Shown: piece by piece, positions 1 through 9,209 of the stretch | How the letters are laid out: the number at the start of each line of letters is the position of its first letter | Numbering within the stretch: the first letter of the stretch is position 1 | Origin: an uncultured Mucilaginibacter sp. | GTDB lineage: Bacteria > Bacteroidota > Bacteroidia > Sphingobacteriales > Sphingobacteriaceae | Direction of reading: 5' to 3' | NCBI RefSeq assembly: GCF_937859865.1 | Contig: NZ_CALMAT010000024.1 | Coordinates: 1 to 64,000, forward strand | DNA: 64,000 nucleotides | Notes under the pieces: model-generated | The model's input: the letters and a program-made list of their open reading frames with translations, nothing else | Database searches by the model: none | Told to the model about the DNA's origin: nothing | Made by a program: the position numbers and the translations under genes

Positions 1-1395
1 GCAATTGCTGCTATGAGCATGACTTTGTAGGCACCGGCTTTGCCGAGTACGCCTATTTTACTTAGTCCGTAATAATAGATCAGGCTGCCAAAGACCGGTT
101 CCACCGTACTTTGCCTTAGCTTTTTCATTTGCCAGCCTCTTTTGCTTTGCTGCCTGTCATGAGCTTTTTGATACTGCTCGTCGTAAGGCGTTCGAATGAT
201 TCTTTTATAATGTATATCCGGTATACAGCTGGATTTTAACGGGCAGTGTTTGCAGTCTTTCGATGCTGTCCAGTATTGCTTTAATAGTCTGCCGTCGTCC
301 GTATGATCAAATTTTTTGAATGGAACTGGTTTGCCTGCCGGGCAGATATATTCGTCTTTTTCCGGATTATAAGTAAATTCAGATGAAACAGGTTTGTACA
401 TTTCAAATGCGGGAATCCGTCCGGTAATGCCTTTTTGTTCCAGAAAGCTATAGTTGGAGCCGTTTGAGTAGCCAGTATCGGCTAACAAATCATTCATCCG
501 GAGTTCGTTTTCTTTTAAGCGGCTTTGTAGCTGACGGGTAATTTCAGGTAAATACTGGCTGTCCCTGCCGTCTGCAAAATCTGCCTGCACATGACTGATC
601 ACACCTTCAGCAGTATCTACTGCCATGCTGCACCGGTAGTTCATTTTCCTTGCTTTGCCTGGTTTTACCGATATGCGGGCATCCGGATCGTGTGGGCTGT
701 AATGCGTTTTATTACTCAGCAGCTGCGCTTTTTCGTGAACAGGCCCTGGAGGGCCTTTCGGACTATCTGGGCAATTTCTGCTGGTGTTTCTTTAGCTTTC
801 TTAACTGGTAGTTAGGTGCACTGATATAGGATTCCCTAGGCGGAGGACCATTCTTCTTTTTCGGTTCCTGGTTCTCTTCCTCTACTTTTTGCAAATGGTT
901 TTCTACCGAATTCACGGGTACTTTTAGAACAAGGCTTTCCATGGAAGCGTTTGCTTTAACAGGTGCAAAATCTACTGCCTGCATATGGCCTAATACCATA
1001 CTGGAATTCACACACTGCGCAAACACTTTATTAAATAAAACCTCGAATAAAGCAATCGGATAGAGTTGCCTTGTCCTGCTGATGGTCGAATGCCAGGGCA
1101 GCTCTTCATTGATATCAAAACCTAAAAAGTACAGCACATCCATATGCATCGAGCAGTGCTCCACCAGCTTGCGGTCAGAAGTAATGTTCTCCAAATACCC
1201 AGTTAGCAGCAGTTTAAAGAAAACTACGGGATCAATCGACGATTGCCCGTCTTGCCATAAAGTTCTTTAGTGTCTTTGTATAAAAACTTAGATCGAGCGT
1301 TTCGCGAAGTCTGCGATAAAAGTTTACCTTCGGAACGCGGTCCAATAACTGAAAGCTCATAAACAGCTTTTCGGTATAGTCCTTTCTGCCTTGCA
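1..1395 (-). pseudogene. IS1182-family transposase, frameshifted and partial
   Basis: Translation of the minus strand gives the parts of an IS1182-type transposase in order but in different frames. A start at 1395 gives an N-terminal piece (MQGRKDYTEKLFMSFQLLDR). A second piece around 1194-763 contains the family signature LPWHSTISRTRQLYP and AVDFAPVKANASME. A third piece from about 735 to 1 contains the C-terminal DDE region, with VEPVFGSLIYYYGLSKIG near base 70. At least three frame changes are needed, near 1290, 1255 and 765, so no full-length protein is made unless the frameshifts are sequencing errors. The C-terminus continues beyond base 1. Confidence 0.75.
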
Positions 1396-1467
1396 TGCCC
1401 TTAATTTACGCATTCTGCTATTTAAATGAAAGAAAAACTTGCCCTTTATTCAAGTTGTGCAACAGCC
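1..1467 (-). mobile_element. IS1182-family insertion sequence relic, cut by the window start
   Basis: The stretch carries a decayed IS1182-type transposase on the minus strand (described separately). Just outside its 5' end, at 1449-1467, the minus strand reads GGCTGTTGCACAACTTGAA. GGCTGTTGCA is a common terminal motif of this kind of IS, so I take about 1467 as the right-hand end. The other end lies beyond base 1. The reading frame is broken several times, so the element is probably not autonomous. The exact end and any target duplication cannot be verified here. Confidence 0.6.
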
Positions 1468-1480
1468 ACGTTCCTTTTTT

Positions 1481-1527
1481 GATTATTTTCGCTTTATTTA
1501 ACAGTCTGGTTTCAAGGAGGGGTTACA
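1481..1527. repeat. Imperfect 47-bp repeat, copy 1 (partner at 9053-9098)
   Basis: The segment ending GTTTCAAGGAGGGGTTACAG matches 9053-9098, ending GTTTTAAGGAGGGGTTACAC, at roughly four bases in five, and some similarity continues upstream (TTCCTTTT before both). It lies immediately outside the IS1182-type relic. It could be the end of another mobile element or a shared leader. No function is evident. Confidence 0.5.
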
Positions 1528-1539
1528 GACGACACATAG

Positions 1540-2862
1540 TTAATCACGCTGCATAGGTTGCCGTCGCCAGTAAGTTAAACTACGCCAAAACCATTCCAAC
1601 GGGCCGAAAAGAAAATATTTAAGCCAGAGCGGACTAATAATTAATTGGATCATCCAGATGGCTGCTACAACAAAATACAACTGATAGTATTGCAGTTCTG
1701 CAAAATAATTTAATCCGTAGCCGAAGAAAAACAAAGTGCAAAATACAGTTTGCATAATGTAGTTGGTAAAAGCCATCTGCCCAACGGCAGCTAAACGAGC
1801 CGTAAAACCTTTCCAGATTCCTGCTTTTAAAATCAGCATAATCATACTGGCATGTGCCATTACCAAAAGAATGCGCTGGAAAGGATAAATAAGTTCAGAC
1901 CATCTAATTGGATGAGTTTCGAGGTAAGTCATGAAAGCTGCGCTACCGGATGGAACTTGATAGGATTGGCTGTAACTGTATATTACTAATGGCAAACCAA
2001 ATCCGTAACCAATCAAAGCAGTACGTATATATTCTTTTTGAGACCACTCTCCGGTAAAAAATTTCCATTTATATAGAGCCATGCCTAATAGCATCAGGGC
2101 AAGCACATCTCCTGCTGAAAGATATAAGTACTTAATTTCATAATCCCAGGTTATAGGGTTAATACGTTTGGCAACTCCACCATAACCAGATTTCATCATT
2201 TTTATATGCTCAGCTACTTGTGCTTTATTGGGCATAAATTCTCTTTCGGTTTCAAGCCAGCTTTTAATGTCTTTGGATTGTTTAATGTTTAAAGGCTTGT
2301 GTTGTTTCTGTACATTTTCTGCCGCCATGTAATTGAGACGTTGATTTCGCAAATTCTGATAAAACATCGTGTAAGACACATCATCAGCCACAGCCATCAA
2401 CAGCACACCAATTACCAGATATTTAGCTTTCATTTTGCGAAAAAAGAAAGCCAGCATACCAATCAGCCCGTAGAAATATAAAATATCTCCTACCCACAGT
2501 AAAATATGCGCGTGTATAAGCCCAAATAATACCATCCAGCCCATTCTGCTAAAAAACAGAAATTTAAACGGGTAGCCTGCTTGCTCTTTCCTCATAATAA
2601 AAAGTAAAATTCCTGCACCAAAAATCATGGAAAACAGTGCACGCATTTTTCCTTCAAAAAAAACGGTAATCACAGCATGGGTCCAAAAGTTCGGACTATG
2701 CAAGTCTTGATGAAAACTTTCTGTAAAATGCTCCGGCATCGCAAAGCCCGGGATATTCATCATCAGAATTCCAAGCAAGGCAACGCCCCGCAATACATCA
2801 ATAGTCTTGATACGATCTGCCTGGGCTACAGGCCCGGGCGATAATGAGTAATTTTTTTCCAT
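1540..2862 (-). CDS. DUF418 family membrane protein
   Basis: The 440-residue protein begins MEKNYSLSPGPVAQADRIKTI and follows with DVLRGVALLGILMMNIPGFA, the typical N-terminus of YeiB/DUF418 proteins. About ten hydrophobic segments follow. The C-terminal part, with GQMAFTNYIMQTVFCTLFFF and a closing PLEWFWRSLTYWR, is the DUF418 domain signature. Family members are inner-membrane proteins of unknown function, sometimes suggested to be transporters. It stands alone: the IS relic is downstream, and upstream is an inverted-repeat element that must contain or abut its promoter. Length is normal for the family (about 400 residues). Confidence 0.85.
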   Translation of the reverse strand: MEKNYSLSPGPVAQADRIKTIDVLRGVALLGILMMNIPGFAMPEHFTESFHQDLHSPNFWTHAVITVFFEGKMRALFSMIFGAGILLFIMRKEQAGYPFKFLFFSRMGWMVLFGLIHAHILLWVGDILYFYGLIGMLAFFFRKMKAKYLVIGVLLMAVADDVSYTMFYQNLRNQRLNYMAAENVQKQHKPLNIKQSKDIKSWLETEREFMPNKAQVAEHIKMMKSGYGGVAKRINPITWDYEIKYLYLSAGDVLALMLLGMALYKWKFFTGEWSQKEYIRTALIGYGFGLPLVIYSYSQSYQVPSGSAAFMTYLETHPIRWSELIYPFQRILLVMAHASMIMLILKAGIWKGFTARLAAVGQMAFTNYIMQTVFCTLFFFGYGLNYFAELQYYQLYFVVAAIWMIQLIISPLWLKYFLFGPLEWFWRSLTYWRRQPMQRD

Positions 2863-2892
2863 AAATAAATCGGTTTTATTGTTTTTAAATTA

Positions 2893-3085
2893 GCACCTGT
2901 TTAAGTTTTATCATTGAAATTGATAATGCTTCTTTTATGACTGTAATTTTTGTTTTTACAATCAATACCTATATGAAATTATATAATTTTCAATATTTTA
3001 GGTGATAAAAGAAGCATCGTAAACCGATGATTTTTGTCCGGTAAAAGAAGCATGGAAAATAAACTGATTAAATTTTAAACAGGCT
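2893..3085. repeat. TGCTTC inverted-repeat element 1, with an extra right arm
   Basis: The left arm starts ATGCTTCTTTTAT at 2926 and the facing arm GGTGATAAAAGAAGCAT ends at 3016. A second right arm, CCGGTAAAAGAAGCAT, ends at 3053. Outer inverted repeats CCTGTTTAAG (from 2895) and TTTTAAACAGGC (to 3083) enclose the whole. The duplicated right arm suggests recombination between two copies. It lies between two genes of the same direction, upstream of the DUF418 gene. Confidence 0.85.
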
Positions 3086-3123
3086 CTTAACTATGAAACG
3101 TTATTAAATAACATGTTCCAATT

Positions 3124-4332
3124 TTATTGCGCCATAGATTTGAGCCAGGGCAGGGCATCAAGCATCATCGGCCCAACGCTGGTTTCATGCGTACCACCAG
3201 GAATGGGCGTTAATGTTAATTGCTTAGAACCTGCCGCAATAAACTTGTTGTAAGTCGTTTGCGAAGTCTCAAAGAACACCGCTTCGTCTGCTGTTCCGTG
3301 ATACATGCGGGTAGGGCTAACCGGGTACCAGTCCGGGAAACTGTTCAAAGCAATTTTTGCTTTAAAAGCGGTTTCTCCCGTAGGGCTACTTAAATTGTTA
3401 TAGAAAGCCGTGTTTAATAATGCAGCAGGCGAAGTGTTCAGTTGCGGGTTGATCTGTGCATTGGTTTTGGTACCATCAAGCAGTCCGGGTATTTTGGCCG
3501 CATAAACCGGCATGAAATAATCCGTATACGGGCGGTTAAAGCCGTAAGTGATATTATAAGACCGGATGAACAAGGCAAAGAAAGAAGGGTCCGGGTAAGT
3601 AGTTACCGTTGCAACTTTAGCTACCATGCCCGCCAAATCATAGCCGCCTGCTCCCTCGGCTGCTGCTGTAAGCGTTAATTTATGTGCTTTATTGGTTTCT
3701 ATCTCTTTTTGCGCTGCCATGGTAACGTACCCGCCTTCAGAATATCCCAGTAAAAACAGCTTGTCATTAACGGCCTTGTTTTGTGACTGCAAGTAGTATT
3801 TACCCGCTTTAATCATATCCACAACTGCTAAGCCGGAAGACTGCATATCATAATAAGGATGCGCAATATCCTTGGAAATGCCGTAACCAATAAAGTCAGG
3901 AACCAGGGTCACGAAGCCCGTTGAGGCAAACAGCTCAAAGCCGGTAAACCCGATCGGGAAATTAGAAGGCGCATCTGAATTCCGGAACATCGTTCCGTGT
4001 TGGGCGCTCAGTAAAGCAGGCGTAGTAGTCATTTTTTTAGGAATGCCTAATAAACCTGATGCCTGCACCGTGTTCCCGTTGTAGGTCGTATTATAGATGA
4101 TTTTATAATAATCTACATCGTACTGTAGAAGAGGAGCATAATTTCCAAACCCGTTTAGTGCGGCAGCAGCCTGCAACTCAAGCTTGGTAAAGCTTCCGGC
4201 AGGTGTAGCGGAAACAAAAAAATTCTTCCCATCCGATAGGTCAGGAATCTTATTAGTCACATCTTTTTTACATCCTGCAAACGAAAATAGGCACAACAGT
4301 AAATAGCTTATAGCTTTAAAAGAGTTTTTCAT
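3124..4332 (-). CDS. Secreted alpha/beta-hydrolase lipoprotein (secretory lipase/esterase-like)
   Basis: I chose the start at 4332 rather than 4419 because it gives a lipoprotein signal peptide, MKNSFKAISYLLLCLFSFAG, followed by CKK; upstream residues have no such feature. The mature protein has an alpha/beta-hydrolase fold: an oxyanion-region stretch SAQHGTMFRNSDAPSNFP, the nucleophile elbow GYSEGGY near residue 193, and late Asp and His candidates in YHGTADEAVFF and PGGTHETS. This is like the prolyl peptidase/secretory lipase branch. It is probably an outer-membrane or periplasmic esterase; the substrate is unknown. The preceding small gene and PorP/SprF remnant share its direction. Confidence 0.75.
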   Translation of the reverse strand: MKNSFKAISYLLLCLFSFAGCKKDVTNKIPDLSDGKNFFVSATPAGSFTKLELQAAAALNGFGNYAPLLQYDVDYYKIIYNTTYNGNTVQASGLLGIPKKMTTTPALLSAQHGTMFRNSDAPSNFPIGFTGFELFASTGFVTLVPDFIGYGISKDIAHPYYDMQSSGLAVVDMIKAGKYYLQSQNKAVNDKLFLLGYSEGGYVTMAAQKEIETNKAHKLTLTAAAEGAGGYDLAGMVAKVATVTTYPDPSFFALFIRSYNITYGFNRPYTDYFMPVYAAKIPGLLDGTKTNAQINPQLNTSPAALLNTAFYNNLSSPTGETAFKAKIALNSFPDWYPVSPTRMYHGTADEAVFFETSQTTYNKFIAAGSKQLTLTPIPGGTHETSVGPMMLDALPWLKSMAQ

Positions 4333-4381
4333 GCTTTTGAATTCTAAAAATTTAATATAATCATTAGTTGATAATTTAGAC

Positions 4382-4768
4382 TTAATATAAGGAGTTGTGG
4401 TAAACTGTTTTTTGCTCATAAAACGTTGGTGTAACAGCTTTGTTGATTAGAATTTTTTTGTGTTTATCCAGTAACTTTTTCCACCAAAAGCGATGCCGTC
4501 TTGGATAAATGATCTGTTCTGAATGATCTGATTTCTTAAGATTTTCTAAACTGAGTAGCTTGTGCATTACTTTCCTGGAATGATCTACTACCTGATGGGA
4601 AATTAATGAATAACCATATTTCAGATTCAAAACCCTGTTGGTTTGGTGGGTCAGGAGAATCTGCTCAAAAATTTCCAGGTGCAGCGTTGAGAACCCTTTC
4701 GTTTTCAGCAACGGTTTTGTACTTTTTTTCTCTAAAATATCAGGTGGTCTATTTATTTGTTGCTTCAT
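4382..4768 (-). CDS. Hypothetical basic protein
   Basis: This is a 128-residue frame starting MKQQINRPPDILEKK. It sits in the gap between the PorP/SprF remnant and the hydrolase gene. An earlier in-frame start at 4840 would overlap the remnant, so the internal Met is preferred. It is rich in Lys, His and Ile, with no signal peptide, membrane segment or motif that I recognise. It may be a decayed fragment rather than a working gene. Confidence 0.3.
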   Translation of the reverse strand: MKQQINRPPDILEKKSTKPLLKTKGFSTLHLEIFEQILLTHQTNRVLNLKYGYSLISHQVVDHSRKVMHKLLSLENLKKSDHSEQIIYPRRHRFWWKKLLDKHKKILINKAVTPTFYEQKTVYHNSLY

Positions 4769-4790
4769 GTTGCAAGGCATAAAATGATTT

Positions 4791-5546
4791 CTACTGGATA
4801 CTGCTTTTACCAGGGATATTATAAAGGATCGAAAAGTCATTACTGCCCCGGTTCAAATTATTGGTTGTACCGGCATTAAAGCTGTAGCAATACCCTAAAC
4901 GAAGGTTGTTTTTTTTGGATATATTGTACTGAACCATTGGTCGAAGGATTGACTGGTACAGGTAGTCCCGGCTAGCCGTATTAGAGGTGAAATAGGAAAT
5001 GTTTTGCCGGAAAGAAGCTCCCAGGGAAAGGGAATGCATCATCTCGAACATGGCACTAAACTCAATTGCAGTTAGTCCTCCGAAAGACTTCATCAGCAGC
5101 AGGGACGATTTGAGGTTAACGTTGCTCGGAAAATCTACATTGGCTCCGGCGATCGCGTACATGATGATTTTGCGAAACATCTGCGGTACGTTGTTCTCGT
5201 AATCATTCCTTGTGGTATAAACCGATAACAGGTTGTCAAAGGAAAGCCCGGCGTAGTATTTGGATTTGTAAAGCATTCGCAGGCCTGCATGGGCATCGGC
5301 CTTAGAACTGTAAACGTTGTTGGAGGATACTGGGTCGTTCGGGGTAACGGTCTGCAGGTTCAGCAGATCAATATTAAACTGCTGAAAGCCCAAACCTACA
5401 CCTGATGAAAGCGTAAGGTCTTGCGAGAGGTCGAGGTGGTAAGCATAGTTTGCATTGGCTACGGTATAGGCATCGTTACCAAAACGGTTCCTCACAAAGT
5501 TGAACCCATAAGCTGATTTATTATTTGGAAACAGGCCATCGATCAA
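4791..5546 (-). pseudogene. PorP/SprF-family outer-membrane protein, 5'-truncated remnant
   Basis: The 250 residues match the C-terminal two thirds of PorP/SprF proteins: the beta-strand stretch YTVANANYAYHLDLSQDLTL, then GVGLGFQQFNIDL, LYKSKYYAGLSFDNLL and a last strand NDFSILYNIPGK. Family members are about 300-350 residues, with a signal peptide and an N-terminal NPA[FY]AGS-type motif. Both are absent here. The only possible start is TTG at 5546, with an in-frame stop two codons upstream. A TGCTTC inverted-repeat element begins about 40 bases further on, suggesting that recombination at the repeat removed the 5' end. Confidence 0.7.
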
Positions 5547-5594
5547 AGAATTATATAGCTTGTTGTAAAAGCTTAAAAAGTTTATCGTTTCTGC

Positions 5595-5688
5595 ATGCTT
5601 CTTTTACCGCCTAAAATTTTGTAATCAGTTGTATCTGTTCTACAAGCATTAATTTTATAAACGAATTTTAATGGCATAAAAGAAGCAT
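5595..5688. repeat. TGCTTC inverted-repeat element 2
   Basis: The left arm is ATGCTTCTTTTACCGCC at 5595, and the right arm GGCATAAAAGAAGCAT ends at 5688, with about 60 bases between. It lies in the gap between the truncated PorP/SprF remnant and the divergently transcribed histidine kinase gene at 5804, so it must be part of, or next to, the promoter region of the latter. Confidence 0.85.
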
Positions 5689-5803
5689 CAGTAATTATCA
5701 GCTGCAATTAATTAGAGCCCGAGATTAAGAAAATTTCTTTAAAGATATTCTAGCAGGAATAATTAGCTTAGCAAAGCAATCCAAAATGAATTTGTAAGAA
5801 CAA

Positions 5804-8800
5804 ATGACTAAAAGCAGTTTGCTTAAAAGATGTAAGCTAATCTGCCTGAGCTGGCTTTTTGTACTGAAGCTGCACGCCCAGGTAACAACCAGGCTACCCT
5901 TTAGCACACTTGACATTAATAACGGGCTATCACAAGGTTATATTAAAAATATCATCCAGGACAAAAAGGGTTTCCTGTGGTTTTCAACCAACGATGGGTT
6001 AAACAGGTATGACGGCTACAGTTTCACTGTTTTTCATCATGACACCAATGACCCGGCTTCACTGGCCGATGATGAGCTTACTTTCGTTTTTGAAGATTCG
6101 CAGGAAAGGTTGTGGGTTGCCACGCGAAACCAGGGCCTGGAGCTGTTTGACAGAAAAAGCCAAACTTTTTTTCACTATCCTAACCTGGGGAAACAAAGTG
6201 CTTACGCTAATGAAATTTATAATATTACAGAAGATAAAACAGGGCACCTCTGGTTAAGTTCCGCTTTAGGGATATACCGGGTAACGGTAGAAACAAATGC
6301 TAGTGGCCCGCCAAATCAACCATTAAGGAAAAGTCCAATTGTGAGGTTTACCTATATTCTTACAAAGACACCACCAGAATTATTTAATCGAAAAAAAGTT
6401 TTAATTGACCGCGAGGGGAAGATATTTATTCTTTCATCTAACAGGATCTATCAGCTTGTTGAAACGGCTATAAAACCGGAGAAATTTTACTTGGAAGAAC
6501 GCTATCATTTTCTAAAGCTTATTAGTGATGTCAAAAAAGATATAAATATATTAGAAGACACGCTGGCGCATTGTTATCTCTTGCAGGTAGGCCAAGACGT
6601 ACTAATGAGTCGGGGCTATAACTGGAATTCTTTCCAGAAAATTGGAAGCTGTTCCCATAGTATACAGAACTGGTTAATAGACCGCCGGCATAGGCTTTGG
6701 ATTAGAGCACAGGAGCAGTTACTTCGAATCCCGCTTCCTGGATTTGTAGCAGAGCGAATTGAACCAAGTGACCTTTCCCTGATTCCTATACTTAAAAACA
6801 TCACCTGCTTTTTACAGGACCGTACAGGCGTCATCTGGATCGGTACGGGCGGGCTAGGGGTACTGAAATATCAGCCTGATATTGAGTTATTTCATCATTC
6901 ATTACCAGGTCAGATCGTTTACTGGATTTTTTTAGGCGAAAGAAACGAAGTGTTCATAGATCAAAAGTTAGGCTTAGGCTCTATGGGCTTAAATTTTGCT
7001 CAAGGACATTTATCTGGAGTCAAAACATTCAACCGTGTCCAAACATTGAACTTGTTAAATAAAAAACCTACGATTTATACCTATTATACTTCCCTGTTTC
7101 CTGGTAATCTGAAAGTAAATAACGCTCGTATTTTTTCAAAAATGTATTGTGATAAATGGTCACCTGTTAGAAAAGACACCAAAAACAATACCTGGATTGC
7201 TGGAGAGATCGGACTGATCAAAATACTACCTGATGGCCGGGCAAAGGGGTTTCCTTACCCGGTTTCAGCAGGTAAAGAACCGTTTGAATTCGTTCACGCC
7301 ATGATTTTAGATCAAAGGGGCCACACTTGGACGGGAACAGCTAAAGGGTTACTTGATTTTAATCCTATTACAGAAAAGTTTACTTACTACCACCACCAGA
7401 CAGGTGATCCGGCTAGCTTGAACTTTGATGTCGTTTATGCGCTTTGTAACGATCCTGTAAAGCCGGAAAGATTCTTGTGGGCCGGAACAAAAGGCGGCGG
7501 ACTAAACTGCCTGGATAAACTCACAGGAAAATTTATCAGTTATACTACTGCTAATGGCCTGCCTAACAATGTAGTTTATGGTATATTAGCAGATAGCGAT
7601 GGTAACCTGTGGTTGAGTACCAACAAAGGTTTATCCAGATTTAATCTTGTAAATAAATTGTTCCGAAACTTTACCGTGGGAGACGGTCTGCAAAGCAATG
7701 AGTTTAACAGATACGCTTATGCAAAACTAAAAGACGGAACACTCATTTTTGGCGGGATGCAAGGCATCAACTACTTTAATCCTCGCGATATCAAAGAGCT
7801 AAGTGCGCCGCAGGTACAAATAACTGATTTCCGGTTGTTTGACAAATCGCTCACACCAAGAGACCAAGGGTCACCCCTTTCTACAGACATCTCTTATAGT
7901 AAGAATATAGCTTTTAGTTCCGGGCAGAATGTCTTTACGATCCAGTATGCAGCGATGGATTACAGGAAGCAAGAATCCGTAAAATATCGTTATCTGCTTG
8001 AGGGTTTTGATAAAAGTTGGAACTTTTCGCAAACGGCCCGGGAGGCAACCTATACGAACCTGGATCCCGGGCAGTATAAGTTTATTGTTGAAGGAAGCAA
8101 TACGGAAGGAATATGGGGAAAATATAAAACGGCGTTGATAATTACCATTACACCGTTATGGTATCAGACCCTGCTATTTCGGATAGCTGTTTGTTTGTTC
8201 ACGCTGGGTTTGATTTATTATTTTTACAGGTATCAGCTGAGACAGGCGCTAAAGGTTCAGCGCGTGCGCAATCATATCGCAAAGGACTTGCACGACGAGA
8301 TTGGCTCTTCCCTGAGCGCTATTTCCATATACTCAAAAGTTGCCCGTCAGCAGCTTGGATCACAAACGAGTCCTGATGCACTGCTTAAAAAGATTAGTGC
8401 AAACACCCAGGCCACCATGGAAGCGATGAGCGATATCATCTGGAGCACCCAAACCAGTAACGATGCTTTGGAGCATACCATTAGCCACATCCGGGAACAT
8501 GCTACGGAGCTGTTAGAAGTTAAGGGTTATAAAATAGACTTCAAATGCGCTCCTCAAATTAACCGGATTAAGCTGGATATGCAGCAGCGAAGGGATTTGT
8601 TTTTGATTGCGAAGGAGGCCATTAACAATATTGCAAAATATGCCTGCGGTCATTTGGTACATATAGAGCTGACCATCGAAAAAAGGCATTTAAAATTAGT
8701 TGTACAGGATGACGGCCAAGGATTTGATACGCAAAATATCTTCAAAGGGAATGGTCTTAAAAACATGCAGGCCAGGGCTAGCGAACAGAAAGGAAAATTT

Positions 8801-8863
8801 CAAATTGATTCTGTACCGGGAAAAGGTACCCGCTTAGAAGTAAGTTTTAAAATTATCCAATAA
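5804..8863 (+). CDS. Two-component propeller sensor histidine kinase (NarL-type HisKA_3), orphan
   Basis: The 1019-residue protein has an N-terminal signal sequence ending in LKLHAQ. A long periplasmic part of regulator-propeller repeats follows (e.g. GFLWFSTNDGLNRYDGYSF, GNLWLSTNKGLSRFN), then a Y_Y_Y domain (about 690-775) and one membrane segment near 785-808. The cytoplasmic end has HisKA_3 (AKDLHDEIGSSLSAI, His about 830) and HATPase (AKEAINNIAKYA, DDGQGFD). It has no receiver or DNA-binding domain, unlike hybrid HTCS regulators. Family members of this class signal to a separate LuxR-type response regulator, usually next door, but none is visible here. It probably senses a glycan breakdown product. 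Confidence 0.9.
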   Translation: MTKSSLLKRCKLICLSWLFVLKLHAQVTTRLPFSTLDINNGLSQGYIKNIIQDKKGFLWFSTNDGLNRYDGYSFTVFHHDTNDPASLADDELTFVFEDSQERLWVATRNQGLELFDRKSQTFFHYPNLGKQSAYANEIYNITEDKTGHLWLSSALGIYRVTVETNASGPPNQPLRKSPIVRFTYILTKTPPELFNRKKVLIDREGKIFILSSNRIYQLVETAIKPEKFYLEERYHFLKLISDVKKDINILEDTLAHCYLLQVGQDVLMSRGYNWNSFQKIGSCSHSIQNWLIDRRHRLWIRAQEQLLRIPLPGFVAERIEPSDLSLIPILKNITCFLQDRTGVIWIGTGGLGVLKYQPDIELFHHSLPGQIVYWIFLGERNEVFIDQKLGLGSMGLNFAQGHLSGVKTFNRVQTLNLLNKKPTIYTYYTSLFPGNLKVNNARIFSKMYCDKWSPVRKDTKNNTWIAGEIGLIKILPDGRAKGFPYPVSAGKEPFEFVHAMILDQRGHTWTGTAKGLLDFNPITEKFTYYHHQTGDPASLNFDVVYALCNDPVKPERFLWAGTKGGGLNCLDKLTGKFISYTTANGLPNNVVYGILADSDGNLWLSTNKGLSRFNLVNKLFRNFTVGDGLQSNEFNRYAYAKLKDGTLIFGGMQGINYFNPRDIKELSAPQVQITDFRLFDKSLTPRDQGSPLSTDISYSKNIAFSSGQNVFTIQYAAMDYRKQESVKYRYLLEGFDKSWNFSQTAREATYTNLDPGQYKFIVEGSNTEGIWGKYKTALIITITPLWYQTLLFRIAVCLFTLGLIYYFYRYQLRQALKVQRVRNHIAKDLHDEIGSSLSAISIYSKVARQQLGSQTSPDALLKKISANTQATMEAMSDIIWSTQTSNDALEHTISHIREHATELLEVKGYKIDFKCAPQINRIKLDMQQRRDLFLIAKEAINNIAKYACGHLVHIELTIEKRHLKLVVQDDGQGFDTQNIFKGNGLKNMQARASEQKGKFQIDSVPGKGTRLEVSFKIIQ

Positions 8864-9052
8864 AAGTCAAATGCTTTTGTTAACAGTAAACATTGAGTTA
8901 AGAAATTAAAATTAAGGATATCAATTATTGCTAACTAAGTTGAATGGTTTTGGGTCAATAGGAACTTTTATGAGTAGGTAGAATTATATTTATACCTTTC
9001 CATAATTCGGCGGAATTTTGATAAAATATTTTATCACTAACCTTCCTTTTCT

Positions 9053-9098
9053 GATAATTTTCGCAAATTTATCTGTTTGGTTTTAAGGAGGGGTTACA
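9053..9098. repeat. Imperfect 47-bp repeat, copy 2
   Basis: This is the partner of 1481-1527. It ends GTTTTAAGGAGGGGTTACAC and lies in the 345-base gap (8864-9209) between two convergent genes. I see nothing else in that gap and no clear terminator. Confidence 0.5.
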
Positions 9099-9209
9099 CC
9101 TGATTGTAGAGGTAGTATCGGAGAATATTAATCAATTTCTACTTTTTCAATTGATTAAAGTTTCGATATATGGGTAGAAACAATAGACGTTCTGTCAGAA
9201 AGCAGTCAT

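Noticed and set aside
1510-1524. AAGGAGGGGTTAC as an rRNA 3' end or anti-Shine-Dalgarno relic
   Set aside because: The 16S end would need the order GGATCACCTCCTTT on one strand; here the string is different and no rRNA sequence lies beside it.
9120-9205. Possible second toxin-antitoxin or leader peptide in the gap behind the propeller kinase
   Set aside because: No reading frame longer than about 20 codons with a plausible start was found.
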